In this document: positions 34,981 to 44,635 of the stretch, piece after piece
Layout of the letters: each line of letters starts with the position of its first letter
Numbering within the stretch: the stretch's first letter is position 1
DNA from: Calothrix sp. FI2-JRJ7
Lineage (GTDB): Bacteria > Cyanobacteriota > Cyanobacteriia > Cyanobacteriales > Nostocaceae
Reading direction: 5' to 3'
DNA length: 64,000 nucleotides
Assembly: GCA_019359675.1 (NCBI GenBank)
Contig: JAHHGX010000009.1
Location: 1-64,000 of the forward strand
Translations under genes and position numbers: made by a program
Notes under the pieces: model-generated
What the model saw: only the letters and a program-made list of their open reading frames with translations
The model's database searches: none
What the model was told of the DNA's origin: nothing

Positions 34981-35610
34981 TTAAACTTGTACTAATTGTT
35001 TGAGAACTTTTAATATTTGTAATACCCTGTATAGTCCATTTTCTTGATTCACAATTGTAAATTCGTCTGATAAAGCATATTGAGGAGTGCCTTGCTTTAT
35101 TAACTTGATAAATTGAAAGTGTTTACCATTCGTAACAAAACCAAATACTGGTTTTTCATTATTGTCATCGGTTGCCATCATATAAATTAATGCTTGTGGT
35201 AAGACAACATCAACACTAAACTGCTTATTTTTTGCTTCAATGACGACTGCACACAGATGTTTAAGTAAAATTCTTATGTCAATTTTGCCACGTATAATTT
35301 CTTCCCCATCTTCTACAGCAATTTTTATTTCTGCTTCTGCTTGCGGGTAAAAAGGGAAGCGCAACAGACCTGCCAACGATAATAATGGCGCCAAAATTGA
35401 AAGCTTTACGACTTCTTCATGCAAAGGATACTTCATTAATGATAAAAAGTCATCGCGACTTCTATCTAAACATTCTTTTTCATATTTGTTTAACTCAGGT
35501 AAATCAAGTTGCCATTCTGAAAAAAAAGATAGCGTTTTAACCTGCACTAAGTTAAATTTTTCTTCTACTTCATACAATGATAAATCACTTGCTTGAGTTG
35601 TTTTAACCAT
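34981..35610 (-). CDS. PD-(D/E)XK nuclease-like protein (HsdR N-terminal type)
   Basis: A 209-residue protein with LHEEVVKLSILAPLLSLAGL, then GKIDIRILLKHLCAVVIEAKN. The D of KIDIR and the ExK of IEAKN match the nuclease core of the type I HsdR N-terminal family. First gene of the restriction-modification operon, 4 bases before the methyltransferase. It could be the true endonuclease, with the downstream gene as helper, or the reverse. Confidence 0.75.
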   Translation of the reverse strand: MVKTTQASDLSLYEVEEKFNLVQVKTLSFFSEWQLDLPELNKYEKECLDRSRDDFLSLMKYPLHEEVVKLSILAPLLSLAGLLRFPFYPQAEAEIKIAVEDGEEIIRGKIDIRILLKHLCAVVIEAKNKQFSVDVVLPQALIYMMATDDNNEKPVFGFVTNGKHFQFIKLIKQGTPQYALSDEFTIVNQENGLYRVLQILKVLKQLVQV

Positions 35611-35710
35611 TTTATGCGTGTAAATGTGACTTTTGTATTATTATAAAACATTAGTACCTCATTTTTGCGTTTTAATTATAGATTGCTAATGCAACCCCTC
35701 TTACCTCTGT

Positions 35711-35733
35711 TTCTCTGCGTCTCTGTGGTAAAA
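35711..35733. repeat. TCTCTGCGTCTCTGTGGTA repeat
   Basis: One arm of the CTCTGTGGT dispersed repeat, here without its partner arm, in the spacer upstream of the GNAT gene. Other copies: 2514, 18981, 41051, 46661 and 61616. Confidence 0.6.
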
Positions 35734-35766
35734 AATATTAATACCCTATTCTCAAACAGCTAATTT

Positions 35767-36603
35767 ATGAAAATACAACGATTTGAGGACGCGCGTCAAT
35801 TTTACCAACAAGTAAAAGATTACTTGTTGCAACAAGAAGCTATGCATAATCTACAGTTGGGGATATGCAATCGGCTTATTAACGACCCCGACTATTATCT
35901 TTCACAAAGCTATTTTGCAACCGTTGTTAATGAAAGTAAAGTTATTGGAGTTATTATGCGTACTCTCCCTTTTCCTTTAATAGTATCCCTAATGCCAACT
36001 ACTGATATTATGCCTTTAATTGTTGCCGATGTGCATAATTATTATCAATCGCTACCAGGGGTAAACGGGCCAATTGTTGAATCACAAGCATTTGCTCAAG
36101 CTTGGTGTACTTTTACTGGTAATAAATATAACAGTAAAATAGCTACGCGCGTATACCAGCTAGAACAGGTTAAAACACAAATTCCCACCCAAGGAGAATT
36201 GCGTTTAGCAACAACTGCTGAAAGAGAATTACTTAAAATTTGGTACGAAGCATTTTGTTACGAAGCATTAGGAAAAATTGATGTTCCTGCTGAAACATGG
36301 TTAGAAAGACAGTTAAGCCGAAATAATATTTATTTTTGGTACAATAAAGTCCCTGTTTCTATGGCTTGTCGTACCCGTTCTACACCTAATGGCATCGCAA
36401 TTAGTATGGTTTATACACCGCCGGAATATCGGCGCCAAGGTTATAGTTCTAATTGTGTTGCTGCTCTGAGTCAGGAATTGCTCAACCAAGGTTATAAGTA
36501 CTGCTTTTTATTTGCAGATATTGACAATTATACATCAAACCATATTTATCAAGAAATTGGTTATCAACCAGTTGGTGAATGGCAAGAGTACAGCTTAAGT
36601 TGA
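35767..36603 (+). CDS. GNAT-family N-acetyltransferase
   Basis: A 278-residue protein with an N-terminal accessory domain and a C-terminal GNAT fold. The acetyl-CoA loop is YTPPEYRRQGYSSNCVAALS (R-x-x-G-x-S/A type), followed by KYCFLFADIDNYTSNHIYQE and IGYQPVGEWQEY. The two-domain form is common among bacterial acetyltransferases annotated without substrate. Its stop overlaps the end of the universal stress gene by nine bases, tail to tail. Substrate unknown. Confidence 0.88.
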   Translation: MKIQRFEDARQFYQQVKDYLLQQEAMHNLQLGICNRLINDPDYYLSQSYFATVVNESKVIGVIMRTLPFPLIVSLMPTTDIMPLIVADVHNYYQSLPGVNGPIVESQAFAQAWCTFTGNKYNSKIATRVYQLEQVKTQIPTQGELRLATTAERELLKIWYEAFCYEALGKIDVPAETWLERQLSRNNIYFWYNKVPVSMACRTRSTPNGIAISMVYTPPEYRRQGYSSNCVAALSQELLNQGYKYCFLFADIDNYTSNHIYQEIGYQPVGEWQEYSLS

Positions 36604-37116
36604 TAAAAGCTGGTTAATAGCGAATTGAGATGTTGGTTTTAGCTTTGCGCTTTCTCCTTGCACAATTAACACTGAGCAAGACGCGTTACATAAAACATAA
36701 TTACTAGTTGAACCGAGATTAAACTTACATAAGTCACTACGTCCAACTAGAATTAAGTCGGCATCCCAGCTATAAGCAATTTCGCAAATAGTTTTTCCTG
36801 GGTCGCCAAGATTTTGTGCTATTTCAACGCTGATACCTAATTCAGTTGCTTTTTGACAAAGCTGATATAAATAATTTAAACCTTTTTCTGTTAATGATTC
36901 CCATGCTCGTATATAGTAGTCAATATTATGCATGTTAACGGGATACAAATTGTCAGAACAAGCTTTTGTTGAATTTAGGTAACTAACATCGAATGGAGAA
37001 AGAACGTTCAGCAAGATTAAATGGGCGCCTGTTGATTTCGCCAGGAATAGAGCTTCTTCAAAAACCTTTTCACTGATTGGTGAGTTGTTGACTGCTACCA
37101 GAATTCGATAGAACAT
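36595..37116 (-). CDS. universal stress protein family (UspA type)
   Basis: A 173-residue USP. It starts YRILVAVNNSPISEKVFEEA, has AHLILLNVLSPF and the loop DADLILVGRSD with an altered G-x2-G-x9-G-S/T phosphate-binding segment (GRSDLCKFNLGSTSNYVL). ATP binding is possible but not certain. It is soluble and lies directly downstream of the PEP synthase gene on the opposite side of a palindrome. It probably acts in stress adaptation. Confidence 0.88.
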   Translation of the reverse strand: MFYRILVAVNNSPISEKVFEEALFLAKSTGAHLILLNVLSPFDVSYLNSTKACSDNLYPVNMHNIDYYIRAWESLTEKGLNYLYQLCQKATELGISVEIAQNLGDPGKTICEIAYSWDADLILVGRSDLCKFNLGSTSNYVLCNASCSVLIVQGESAKLKPTSQFAINQLLST

Positions 37117-37160
37117 AAAAATTCCTAGCTATTTAAAATTATTTTTGAAAATCGCGTGTC

Positions 37161-37188
37161 GTAGAGACGCGATTAATCGCGTCTCTAC
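37161..37188. repeat. perfect 28-bp palindrome GTAGAGACGCGATT / AATCGCGTCTCTAC
   Basis: Exact arms of 14 bases. It lies 12 bases beyond the end of the PEP synthase gene, in the leader of the universal stress gene on the same strand. Same family as 4364-4391. Possible terminator for ppsA. Confidence 0.8.
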
Positions 37189-37199
37189 ATCATTATTGT

Positions 37200-39620
37200 T
37201 TATGCGATTGAAGATACTTCTAATAGGGTTTTGAGAACAGAATCAGGGTTGAGACTGATTGAATCTATTCCTTCGGTAATTAGAAAACGCGCGAATTCTG
37301 GATAATCGCTCGGCGCCTGTCCACAAATACCTATTTTGCTTCCGTGTTTCTTGATTGTGTGAATGGCTGAAGCAATCATCTTTTTGACGGCTTCGTTACG
37401 TTCGTCAAATAAGTGCGCTACTAATTCAGAGTCTCTATCTAGTCCTAATATTAATTGTGTTAAGTCATTAGAACCTATTGAGAAACCATCGAAGATTTGG
37501 CTGAATTCTGAGGCAAGTATTATATTACTGGGTAATTCGCACATCACGTAGATTTGCAAGTTGTTTTGTCCCCGCACTAACCCATTCTTCGCCATTTCCG
37601 CGAGTACACGGCGCCCTTCCTCGGGTGTTCGACAAAATGGCACCATTAAAATGACGTTTGTTAAACCCATTTCATCGCGAACTTTTTTCATTGCTTGGCA
37701 TTCTAGTGCAAATGCTTCGCGATAACGTTCGTCGTAATAACGTGATGCACCACGCCACCCTAGCATTGGGTTTTCTTCTTGAGGTTCAAATTGTTTACCT
37801 CCTAGTAGGTTTGCATACTCGTTGCTTTTGAAGTCACTTAAACGTACAATTACTGTTTTTGGATAAAATGCTGCCGCAATAGTACTAATACCCTGAGCAA
37901 GTTTATCAACAAAAAATACAGCTTTGTTTTCGTACTGTGGTGTTAATTCTGCAATTTTATACTTCGCGAGTTCGTCTTCTAACTCGTCATAATGAATCAA
38001 AGCTAGTGGATGCGCTTTAATGTGGTTGGCAATGATGAATTCCATTCGCGCCAAACCTACACCATCATTAGGTATTGCACTCACACCAAATGCTTCTTCA
38101 GGATTGCCCACATTCATCATGATTTTAGTACGTGTACGAGGCAATTTTTCTAATGAAATATCTTGAACTTGATAGGATAATAATCCTTGATAGACTTTTC
38201 CTGTTTCTCCTTCTGCACAAGATATTGTAATTTCTTGTCCTGTTTTTATTCGCTTCGTCGCATCCCCAGTCCCTACTATGGCTGGAATACCCATTTCTCT
38301 GGCAATAATTGCTGCATGACAAACGCGACCACCCGTATTTGTAACGATGGCGCCTGCCTTCTTCATTATCGGCTCCCAATCAGGGTCTGTACGATTTGTT
38401 ACTAGTACTTCTCCCGGTTGAAATTCATGTATTTGGCGAGTGTCTAATATAACTCTGGCTTTGCCTTGTCCAATCATTTCACCAACGCTACGTCCTGTAA
38501 CTATAACTTCACCTTTTTTTTGTAGGTGGTAAGTGCGAAGAACGTTTTTAATTTTTTGCGACTGTACAGTTTCTGGACGTGCTTGCAATATAAATAATTC
38601 GTTCGTTATACCGTCTTTTGCCCATTCAATATCCATTGGTGTGTAAACACCACGCACTTGAGAATAGTGTTCTTCTATTAAACATGCCCAGTGTGCTAGC
38701 TGAAGAATTTCGGCGTCAAGAAGGGCAAATTGTTGGCGCTCATAATGTGATACTGAAAGATTCTTAGTTTGTTTGGAACCACCTGTGTCATAAACCATTT
38801 TTATCTCTTTGGTTCCCAAACGTTTATTGAGAATCGGCCGATATCCTTGCTTTAATGTTGGTTTAAATACTAAGTACTCATCTGGATTTACGGCGCCTTG
38901 AACTACAGTTTCACCCAAACCGTAAGCAGCGGTAATAAGTGCAGCATCTTTAAAACCTGTTTCGGTATCAATAGAGAACATTACACCAGATGCTGCCAAG
39001 TCAGAACGCACCATTTTTTGCACACCAACAGAAAGTGCCACTGTCAAATGGTCGAATCCTTTGATTTGACGATAAGAAATTGCACGGTCGGTAAATATAG
39101 ACGCGAAGCATTTGTGACAAGCTTCGAGTACCGTTGATAATCCATGAACATTCAAATAGGTTTCTTGCTGTCCGGCAAAACTAGCATCGGGTAAATCTTC
39201 CGCAGTCGCACTCGAACGAACTGCAACATCTATATCAGTTCCATATTTCTGACATAGTTGGTAATATCCTTGAGCAATTGCATTCTCCAAATCTTGAGGA
39301 AATGGGGTAGAGAGCATTAATGTTCGTGCTTGTTTACCTACAGAACGCAAATTATTTATATCTTCTACATCTAAATCAGCAAAAATTGAGCGCAGTTTGT
39401 TCTCTAAACCAGCACTTTTAATAAAGTAACGGTAAGCATGGGCAGTAGTTGCAAAACCTGTAGGAACCTTAACTCCTTTTTTGCCCAGTTGCTGAATCAT
39501 TTCTCCTAGAGAAGCATTTTTACCACCAACCACAGATATATTTTGAATCGTAACTGCTTCAAAAGGCAGTACTAATGACTCTTTAATATTCAAATCTGTT
39601 TGTAAATCAAATTCCAGCAT
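37200..39620 (-). CDS. ppsA: phosphoenolpyruvate synthase
   Basis: An 806-residue PEP synthase that converts pyruvate, ATP and water to PEP, AMP and phosphate. N-terminal ATP-grasp domain: VGGKNASLGEMIQQL and DVAVRSSATAEDLPDASFAG. Phosphohistidine domain: GGRVCHAAIIAREMGIPAIV (His near residue 424). C-terminal PEP-binding barrel: EFIIANHI, MLGWRGASRYY, FSIGSNDLTQLILGLDRDS and GICGQAPSDYPEFARFL. ATG 39620 (MLEFDLQTD) is chosen because GAAGGA lies upstream; an earlier in-frame ATG at 39665 adds 15 unmatched residues. Gluconeogenic role. Intact. Confidence 0.95.
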   Translation of the reverse strand: MLEFDLQTDLNIKESLVLPFEAVTIQNISVVGGKNASLGEMIQQLGKKGVKVPTGFATTAHAYRYFIKSAGLENKLRSIFADLDVEDINNLRSVGKQARTLMLSTPFPQDLENAIAQGYYQLCQKYGTDIDVAVRSSATAEDLPDASFAGQQETYLNVHGLSTVLEACHKCFASIFTDRAISYRQIKGFDHLTVALSVGVQKMVRSDLAASGVMFSIDTETGFKDAALITAAYGLGETVVQGAVNPDEYLVFKPTLKQGYRPILNKRLGTKEIKMVYDTGGSKQTKNLSVSHYERQQFALLDAEILQLAHWACLIEEHYSQVRGVYTPMDIEWAKDGITNELFILQARPETVQSQKIKNVLRTYHLQKKGEVIVTGRSVGEMIGQGKARVILDTRQIHEFQPGEVLVTNRTDPDWEPIMKKAGAIVTNTGGRVCHAAIIAREMGIPAIVGTGDATKRIKTGQEITISCAEGETGKVYQGLLSYQVQDISLEKLPRTRTKIMMNVGNPEEAFGVSAIPNDGVGLARMEFIIANHIKAHPLALIHYDELEDELAKYKIAELTPQYENKAVFFVDKLAQGISTIAAAFYPKTVIVRLSDFKSNEYANLLGGKQFEPQEENPMLGWRGASRYYDERYREAFALECQAMKKVRDEMGLTNVILMVPFCRTPEEGRRVLAEMAKNGLVRGQNNLQIYVMCELPSNIILASEFSQIFDGFSIGSNDLTQLILGLDRDSELVAHLFDERNEAVKKMIASAIHTIKKHGSKIGICGQAPSDYPEFARFLITEGIDSISLNPDSVLKTLLEVSSIA

Positions 39621-39907
39621 ATTTAAAATGTCCTTCCACGCTTGCTTCAGGGACTTATTACCCAATTCGCTTTCGCTTTTTGGCTATATTCCTAAATCAT
39701 TTAGACCCCATGTCTTATTTATAGCCATACAATTTGAGGAAATTGTGAGCATCGATTTTTAATTCATATTAGACGTGATTAATCGCAAACGCTTATTATT
39801 AATCGACATTTAGCTATATTACGATATGTTGCGAAAAGTAATCTTCTTCACAAGTTTCTCATATTTGGAAAATATGTTGAAATCAGATTATCACTGCGTG
39901 CCACACT

Positions 39908-40111
39908 ATGAATTACTGTCCTTGCTGTTCTCACGTCTTACTGCGTCACATTCGCTCCTCACACATTTATTGGTTCTGCCGTAATTGTTGGCAAACTATG
40001 CCAGTGCTAGAAGAAGAGGTTTCGTATCTTTCGCATAGAGCAACAATTTTTGAATCTCACCCCTGTATCCACATCAGAAATAAGCAATGGGAGATTTATC
40101 ACGCAGTATAA
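39908..40111 (+). CDS. small zinc-ribbon-like protein
   Basis: A 67-residue protein beginning MNYCPCCSHVLLRHIRSSHI, with YWFCRNCWQTMPVLE. Two CxxC pairs about 20 residues apart fit a zinc ribbon. Similar small proteins are common in cyanobacteria, and their role is unknown. It stands alone, upstream of the DUF4126 gene. Confidence 0.75.
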   Translation: MNYCPCCSHVLLRHIRSSHIYWFCRNCWQTMPVLEEEVSYLSHRATIFESHPCIHIRNKQWEIYHAV

Positions 40112-40260
40112 AATGCTATTTTTCAGGGCTAGATGTAACATCCGTTTTAATTACCAAGTTTCACAGTTGACATTTTTGATTTCGTGTGAGTGTAATTGTG
40201 ATAAATTTGGGTAAGTTTAAATCAATCCCTCGATTTAAATAAATTGCAACTGATGCGATT

Positions 40261-40806
40261 ATGATTGAAGTTCTAGCCGCACTATCTGCTTCTGCGGCAG
40301 CAGGAATCAGAACTGCCTTACCTTTACTGTTCGTAGGGTTATTGCAGGGTCATAGTCTGTGGTCACAAGTCCCAGTTTTATCGCGAATTTCTTCGCCACT
40401 TTTATTTGGTGCTTTGACTAGTTTATCCATTATAGAAGTACTTGCGTCTAAAAGATTGACAGGACAAAGGGTTCTGCAAGTACTTCAACTGATATTTAGC
40501 CCAATTGTAGGCGCCATTATGGGGTTAGCTTGTGCAAATGTTACAGAAACTCCGCAGTGGTTAGTAGTGTTATTTAGTGCCAGCTTGGCATTAGTTCTCA
40601 AACTCGTGCAAGTGGGTTGGTTTTTTCGGTTGCGAGGGTTACCCACATGGGCAGTTTTTATTCAAGACTTTTTATGTGTCATCTTAGTCGTTTTTGCTTA
40701 TAATGCTCCTTGGCAGGGCGGTTTAATTGCTTTGTTACTACTATGGTTTGCGATTCGTAGCGGTACAAGTTGGTACAATTGGTATCGCTATACACCTCGT
40801 CCGTAA
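40261..40806 (+). CDS. DUF4126 family membrane protein
   Basis: A 181-residue hydrophobic protein with about five helices. The opening ALSASAAAGIRTALPLLFVG is typical of DUF4126, followed by GALTSLSIIEVLASK, PIVGAIMGLACANV, VVLFSASLALVLKLVQVGW and PTWAVFIQDFLCVILVVFAY. Function unknown; members are conserved in cyanobacteria. A 28-bp palindrome follows the stop by about 30 bases. Confidence 0.85.
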   Translation: MIEVLAALSASAAAGIRTALPLLFVGLLQGHSLWSQVPVLSRISSPLLFGALTSLSIIEVLASKRLTGQRVLQVLQLIFSPIVGAIMGLACANVTETPQWLVVLFSASLALVLKLVQVGWFFRLRGLPTWAVFIQDFLCVILVVFAYNAPWQGGLIALLLLWFAIRSGTSWYNWYRYTPRP

Positions 40807-40835
40807 TTACTGTTTTCTACGTGTTTCAGAAAAAT

Positions 40836-40863
40836 GTAGAGACTAAACATGTTTAGTCTCTAC
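40836..40863. repeat. perfect 28-bp palindrome GTAGAGACTAAACA / TGTTTAGTCTCTAC
   Basis: Exact 14-base arms, same outer GTAGAGAC as the other family members but a different centre. It lies 30 bases downstream of the DUF4126 gene; possible terminator. Confidence 0.8.
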
Positions 40864-40866
40864 AGT

Positions 40867-40965
40867 TTGCCATTGGTAGAATTATTTTATGTTACAGATG
40901 GAAAAATTAAACGACTTGTACCTTTTTACTGGGATACTGCTGCTGTATTAAAAGTTCTTGAGTAA
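40867..40965 (+). pseudogene. C-terminal remnant of a SnoaL/NTF2-like gene
   Basis: The frame reads LPLVELFYVTDGKIKRLVPF then YWDTAAVLKVLE and TAA. The VTDGKIxRLxPFYWDTAA pattern resembles the last strand and helix of SnoaL/NTF2-like proteins. No start or upstream part is present; a palindrome now occupies that position. Probably a leftover fragment. Confidence 0.4.
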
Positions 40966-41162
40966 TAAAGATCTACTATTTCCCACAAATCTTTTTGGCG
41001 CCTAGTAATTCGGTTCAATTCTCTAAACCCGTCAAAATTAATTACACTTCTCTCTGTGTCTCTGTGTCTCTGTGTCTCTGTGGTAAAAATAACTATGTTA
41101 CTGCACAGGCGAAGAAGGCCTGTGCTAAAACTTGCCAAAAATATGTTGGGTGCTAACCCAAC
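40966..41162. other. spacer with octamer repeat and GTTGGGT repeat
   Basis: Between the SnoaL-like remnant and the end of hemH. It holds four units of TCTCTGTG (41051-41082) ending TGGTA, a GCACAGGC/GCCTGTGC hairpin (41103-41125) and GTTGGGT/ACCCAAC (41144-41158). All look like dispersed repeats; no gene. Confidence 0.55.
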
Positions 41163-42332
41163 CTACTGTAAGATGCCAATGAAGTGGAGTAAACCGCGAC
41201 CTGTTATCATTTCTACTACTAGGGCGATGAATCCAAGCATTGCAATTCGACCGTTCCAAACCTCAGCACTTGTTGTAATTCCCCATTGCCATTGTTCTTG
41301 AGGATACATTTTGATGCGCTTCTTCATTTGCGTGACTTGTGATAAGTCAAGGTTTGGAGATTTTAGCGCGTTAACAACTAAGTCAGCTAATGCACGAATA
41401 AATGTTGGATGTGTATTTAACGCTGGAACACGACGGAAGTTATGTATTCCCGCTTCAAGAGCAAGCTCACGATATTCTATATCGATTTCTTGGAGTGTCT
41501 CAATATGTTCGGATACAAAGCTAATTGGTACAACTACTAAATTCTGAATACCTTTGGCGCCTAATTCCTGAATTGCATCTTCTGTATAAGGCTGTAACCA
41601 TTCTACTGGGCCTACACGACTTTGATAAGCTAACGTGTAAGCATTGGGACGGTTGAGGGTACGCATTATTAATTCGGTACATTCCTCTATTTCCTGCTGG
41701 TAGGGGTCACCTGCTTCTTCAACGTAACTTTTTGGTACACCGTGTGCGCTAAAAAAGATATGCGCTTCTGAGGGGTTTGGCAGTTGGTCAAGTTCTTGCG
41801 CGATAAGGTCTGCCATCGCCTTCAAATATCCAGGTTGCTTGTACCAAGATGGAATGACAGTATACTCTATTTGTTGAAGCTTGGGGTCTGTTTTCCACAT
41901 TTGTTCGAGTAAGCGGAAACTAGAACCACTGGTACTAATGGAAAACTGCGGGTATAAGGGGAGAATAACTAACTTTTCTATCTCTGTATTGTGTGTCAAA
42001 CTAGCTACTGCTTCTTCTGTATACGGATGCCAATAGCGCATTCCTACGTATATTTCAGCATCTTCCCCCAAAGTTTGCAGTTCTTGTTTAAGAGCTTCAC
42101 CTTGAGCTTCGGTTATTTGCCGCAGTGGTGAACCTCCACCAATTTGTTTGTAATTTTCTTGCGAGGTTTTTGTACGTCGTGAAGCAATAAACCATGCCAA
42201 AGGTTTTTGCAGCCAACGAAACGGTAGGCGAATAATCTCTGGATCTGAAAATAAATTGTACAAGAATGGCCCTACGTCATCCAGCTTGTCTGGACCACCG
42301 AGATTTAGCAGTAATACGCCTACACGACCCAT
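41163..42332 (-). CDS. hemH: ferrochelatase with C-terminal CAB-like segment
   Basis: A 389-residue ferrochelatase that inserts ferrous iron into protoporphyrin IX, the last step of haem synthesis. [12 protein letters not shown] starts it, and [11 protein letters not shown] and [19 protein letters not shown] (active-site His) are present, as is [15 protein letters not shown]. After the catalytic part (about residue 325) a linker leads to [20 protein letters not shown], a chlorophyll a/b-binding-like membrane helix typical of cyanobacterial and plastid enzymes. That tail tethers the enzyme to the thylakoid membrane and is linked with pigment coordination. Intact. Confidence 0.96.
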   Translation of the reverse strand: MGRVGVLLLNLGGPDKLDDVGPFLYNLFSDPEIIRLPFRWLQKPLAWFIASRRTKTSQENYKQIGGGSPLRQITEAQGEALKQELQTLGEDAEIYVGMRYWHPYTEEAVASLTHNTEIEKLVILPLYPQFSISTSGSSFRLLEQMWKTDPKLQQIEYTVIPSWYKQPGYLKAMADLIAQELDQLPNPSEAHIFFSAHGVPKSYVEEAGDPYQQEIEECTELIMRTLNRPNAYTLAYQSRVGPVEWLQPYTEDAIQELGAKGIQNLVVVPISFVSEHIETLQEIDIEYRELALEAGIHNFRRVPALNTHPTFIRALADLVVNALKSPNLDLSQVTQMKKRIKMYPQEQWQWGITTSAEVWNGRIAMLGFIALVVEMITGRGLLHFIGILQ

Positions 42333-42621
42333 AGCAGTTACTTTCTCCCAAGCACTTATCTAGTTTTTTTACTAATAATAGCAATATATCTTTACTTAAT
42401 ATATAGTTTATTTGTGAACTTTGAAGCAATTATTTTAAAAATTTTTGCTTCGGAGTTACCACTAACAACAGTCACTCCACACCCACCTACACGCTTCCAT
42501 GATTCTGTTCGCACTATCGCGCTCTTGCCAGTTACCTCAATTATAAAGTTTCTTAGCAACGCTTAACAATAATTCTCATATATTAATCTAAATTTTGATA
42601 AACTCCCCCCTAATCTTATAA

Positions 42622-43587
42622 TCAAACATTTACAGGGTAAGGCAACTGCTCACCTTTCAACCCAAACATTAAATTTTCAATCGCCATATCTGCCATTTTT
42701 TTGCGTGTCTTGTAGCTTGCGCTACCAATATGTGGTGCAATAACTAAATTATTTAGGCTTAATAATGGACTGTCGCTTTTTATGGGTTCGGGGTCGGTGA
42801 CATCAATAGCGGCGCCTGCGATTTGTTTATTTACAAGCGCATTATATAATTCTTCTTGGTTCACAATGCAGCCGCGCGCGGTGTTGATGAAAATAGCACT
42901 TCGTTTCATCAGTTCAAACTGCGTTTTCCCGAACAAATGATATGTATCACTAGTTAATGGTGTATGAATTGTAACAAAATCTGATTCTTTTAATACAGTC
43001 TCAAAGCTTACGAATTCAGCATCTAACTTCTTTTCTAACTCTTTATTACAGCGGTTGTTACTGGTATAAATAATTTTCATATCAAACCCATTGGCACGAC
43101 GAGCAACAGCTTGACCAATACGTCCAAACCCAATAATCCCCAATGTGGCGCCAGTAATATCTGCACCCAATAATAAATCTGGTTCCCAAGTTTGCCACCG
43201 AAGAGCGCGAGTAAATTTATCTGCTTCAACGATACGACGTGCAGATGCCATTAACAATGCCCAAGTCAAATCAGCCGTTGCGTCAGTTAATACACCAGGA
43301 GTATTACCAACAGGTATTTTTCTAGCGGTAGCAGCAGCAACATCTATATTGTCATAACCGACTGCCATCTGACTTATTATACGTAAATTTGTCCCAGTTT
43401 CGATTAACTGTTCGTCAATTTTGTCTGTTAACAAACATAACAAACCATCAATACCTCTAACTTTAGAAAGCAATACTTCATATGCAGGAGGTTGACGTTC
43501 AAGCCATACTTCAACGTCAGCAAACTCCTGTAATATACTTAAATCAGTAGGAAGATTACGAGTAATAAAGACTTTGGGCTTTGTCAT
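42622..43587 (-). CDS. D-2-hydroxyacid dehydrogenase (glyoxylate/hydroxypyruvate reductase type)
   Basis: A 321-residue NAD(P)-dependent dehydrogenase. The Rossmann motif is LGIIGFGRIGQAVARRA, the substrate domain has MAVGYDNIDVAAATARKIPV and NTPGVLTDATADLTWALLM. The catalytic residues are in INTARGCIVNQEEL (Arg), DVTDPEP (Glu region) and VIAPHIGSASYKTR (His). This matches the GyaR/glyoxylate reductase branch. It starts 13 bases after the HemD-like gene and is likely co-transcribed with it. Confidence 0.92.
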   Translation of the reverse strand: MTKPKVFITRNLPTDLSILQEFADVEVWLERQPPAYEVLLSKVRGIDGLLCLLTDKIDEQLIETGTNLRIISQMAVGYDNIDVAAATARKIPVGNTPGVLTDATADLTWALLMASARRIVEADKFTRALRWQTWEPDLLLGADITGATLGIIGFGRIGQAVARRANGFDMKIIYTSNNRCNKELEKKLDAEFVSFETVLKESDFVTIHTPLTSDTYHLFGKTQFELMKRSAIFINTARGCIVNQEELYNALVNKQIAGAAIDVTDPEPIKSDSPLLSLNNLVIAPHIGSASYKTRKKMADMAIENLMFGLKGEQLPYPVNV

Positions 43588-43600
43588 GGCATAAAGGCAA

Positions 43601-44398
43601 CTAATTAAAATGGCTAGCTATGGCAGCAGCAAATCCATCAAAAGAGCTAAAATCGTCAGCGATAATAGAGACGTTTAACCCTAATTTTCTTGCATTGGCG
43701 CCTGTATATGGGCCAAAACAAGCTATCACGGTATTTTGATAATCTGTTGGGTCACACATATTTAAGAAAGCGCTAACCTCCGCACTGCTACTAAAAGCAA
43801 TTACATCCACTTTACCCTGACGAATCAAATCTAACTCAACGTTATATATCTCTTTGTCCAAACTCCGCGTTTGATACGCAGTAACGCTAGTTACATTCAT
43901 TCCCAATTTTTCTAGTCCAGCTACAAAGTTCGGAATAACATCAGGTTCAGGAATGCCAATCACTTCGGATGCTGGAACTAAAATATTTTTACCCTCAATA
44001 TCAGATATTTTTGCTAGTTCCCGAATTATACCTGTTGGACTTGGTTCTTCTGGTATTACATCAACTTCGGCACCTAAAGCTTCCAAAAGTTCAGCATCTT
44101 TGCCTATCGCACATAAATGTATCTGCTGAAGCAATGAAGTATCCATTTTTAACTCTCGCATCCGCTTACTAACAGCATCGATGCCATTTCGACTAGTGAA
44201 CGCAATGGAATCATACGTATTAATTTTTCTCAGATGCTCATCTAATATAGTAAAATCTTCTAGCAAACTAGTTTCAATTACTGGCATAAACAGTGGCAAA
44301 GCACCTTGATTAATTAACGCTTGCGATAACCTTACCGCATAAACTCGCGGCGCCGTTATAATTATTCTTTTTCCGTACAAAAGTGATTTATTATACAT
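43601..44398 (-). CDS. hemD: uroporphyrinogen-III synthase-like protein
   Basis: A protein of about 265 residues (278 from the earlier start 44437). HemD-type features: GKRIIITAPRVYAVRLSQAL, YDSIAFTSRNGIDAVSKR, LCAIGKDAELLEALG, ILVPASEVIGIPEPDVIPNF, YQTRSLDKEIYNVEL, IAFSSSAEVSAFL and ACFGPYTGANARKLGL. The two-lobed fold and the TSRNG and SSSAEV segments are typical. It closes hydroxymethylbilane to uroporphyrinogen III in tetrapyrrole synthesis. The HemD family is poorly conserved, and this could be a paralogue. Upstream of the hydroxyacid dehydrogenase in one operon; hemH lies close by but separately. Confidence 0.8.
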   Translation of the reverse strand: MYNKSLLYGKRIIITAPRVYAVRLSQALINQGALPLFMPVIETSLLEDFTILDEHLRKINTYDSIAFTSRNGIDAVSKRMRELKMDTSLLQQIHLCAIGKDAELLEALGAEVDVIPEEPSPTGIIRELAKISDIEGKNILVPASEVIGIPEPDVIPNFVAGLEKLGMNVTSVTAYQTRSLDKEIYNVELDLIRQGKVDVIAFSSSAEVSAFLNMCDPTDYQNTVIACFGPYTGANARKLGLNVSIIADDFSSFDGFAAAIASHFN

Positions 44399-44635
44399 TT
44401 GATTAATGATGTTAGCTTCTCGAATCAACTTCAGCATTACAATAAGCTACATTTTAAATAGAAGCAACTTGAAGAATTAAAAACGTCTCTACTGGGAATA
44501 AATTGATACATTATAATTTTTAAATGATTGTTAATGATGCAATTAACTTTTCTTAATCACCAATTTAGCACTAACAGGGTATATTACAGGTCTGTAAGCG
44601 TAATTTTTAACAATAAAGTACTTAATTAAGCCGCA

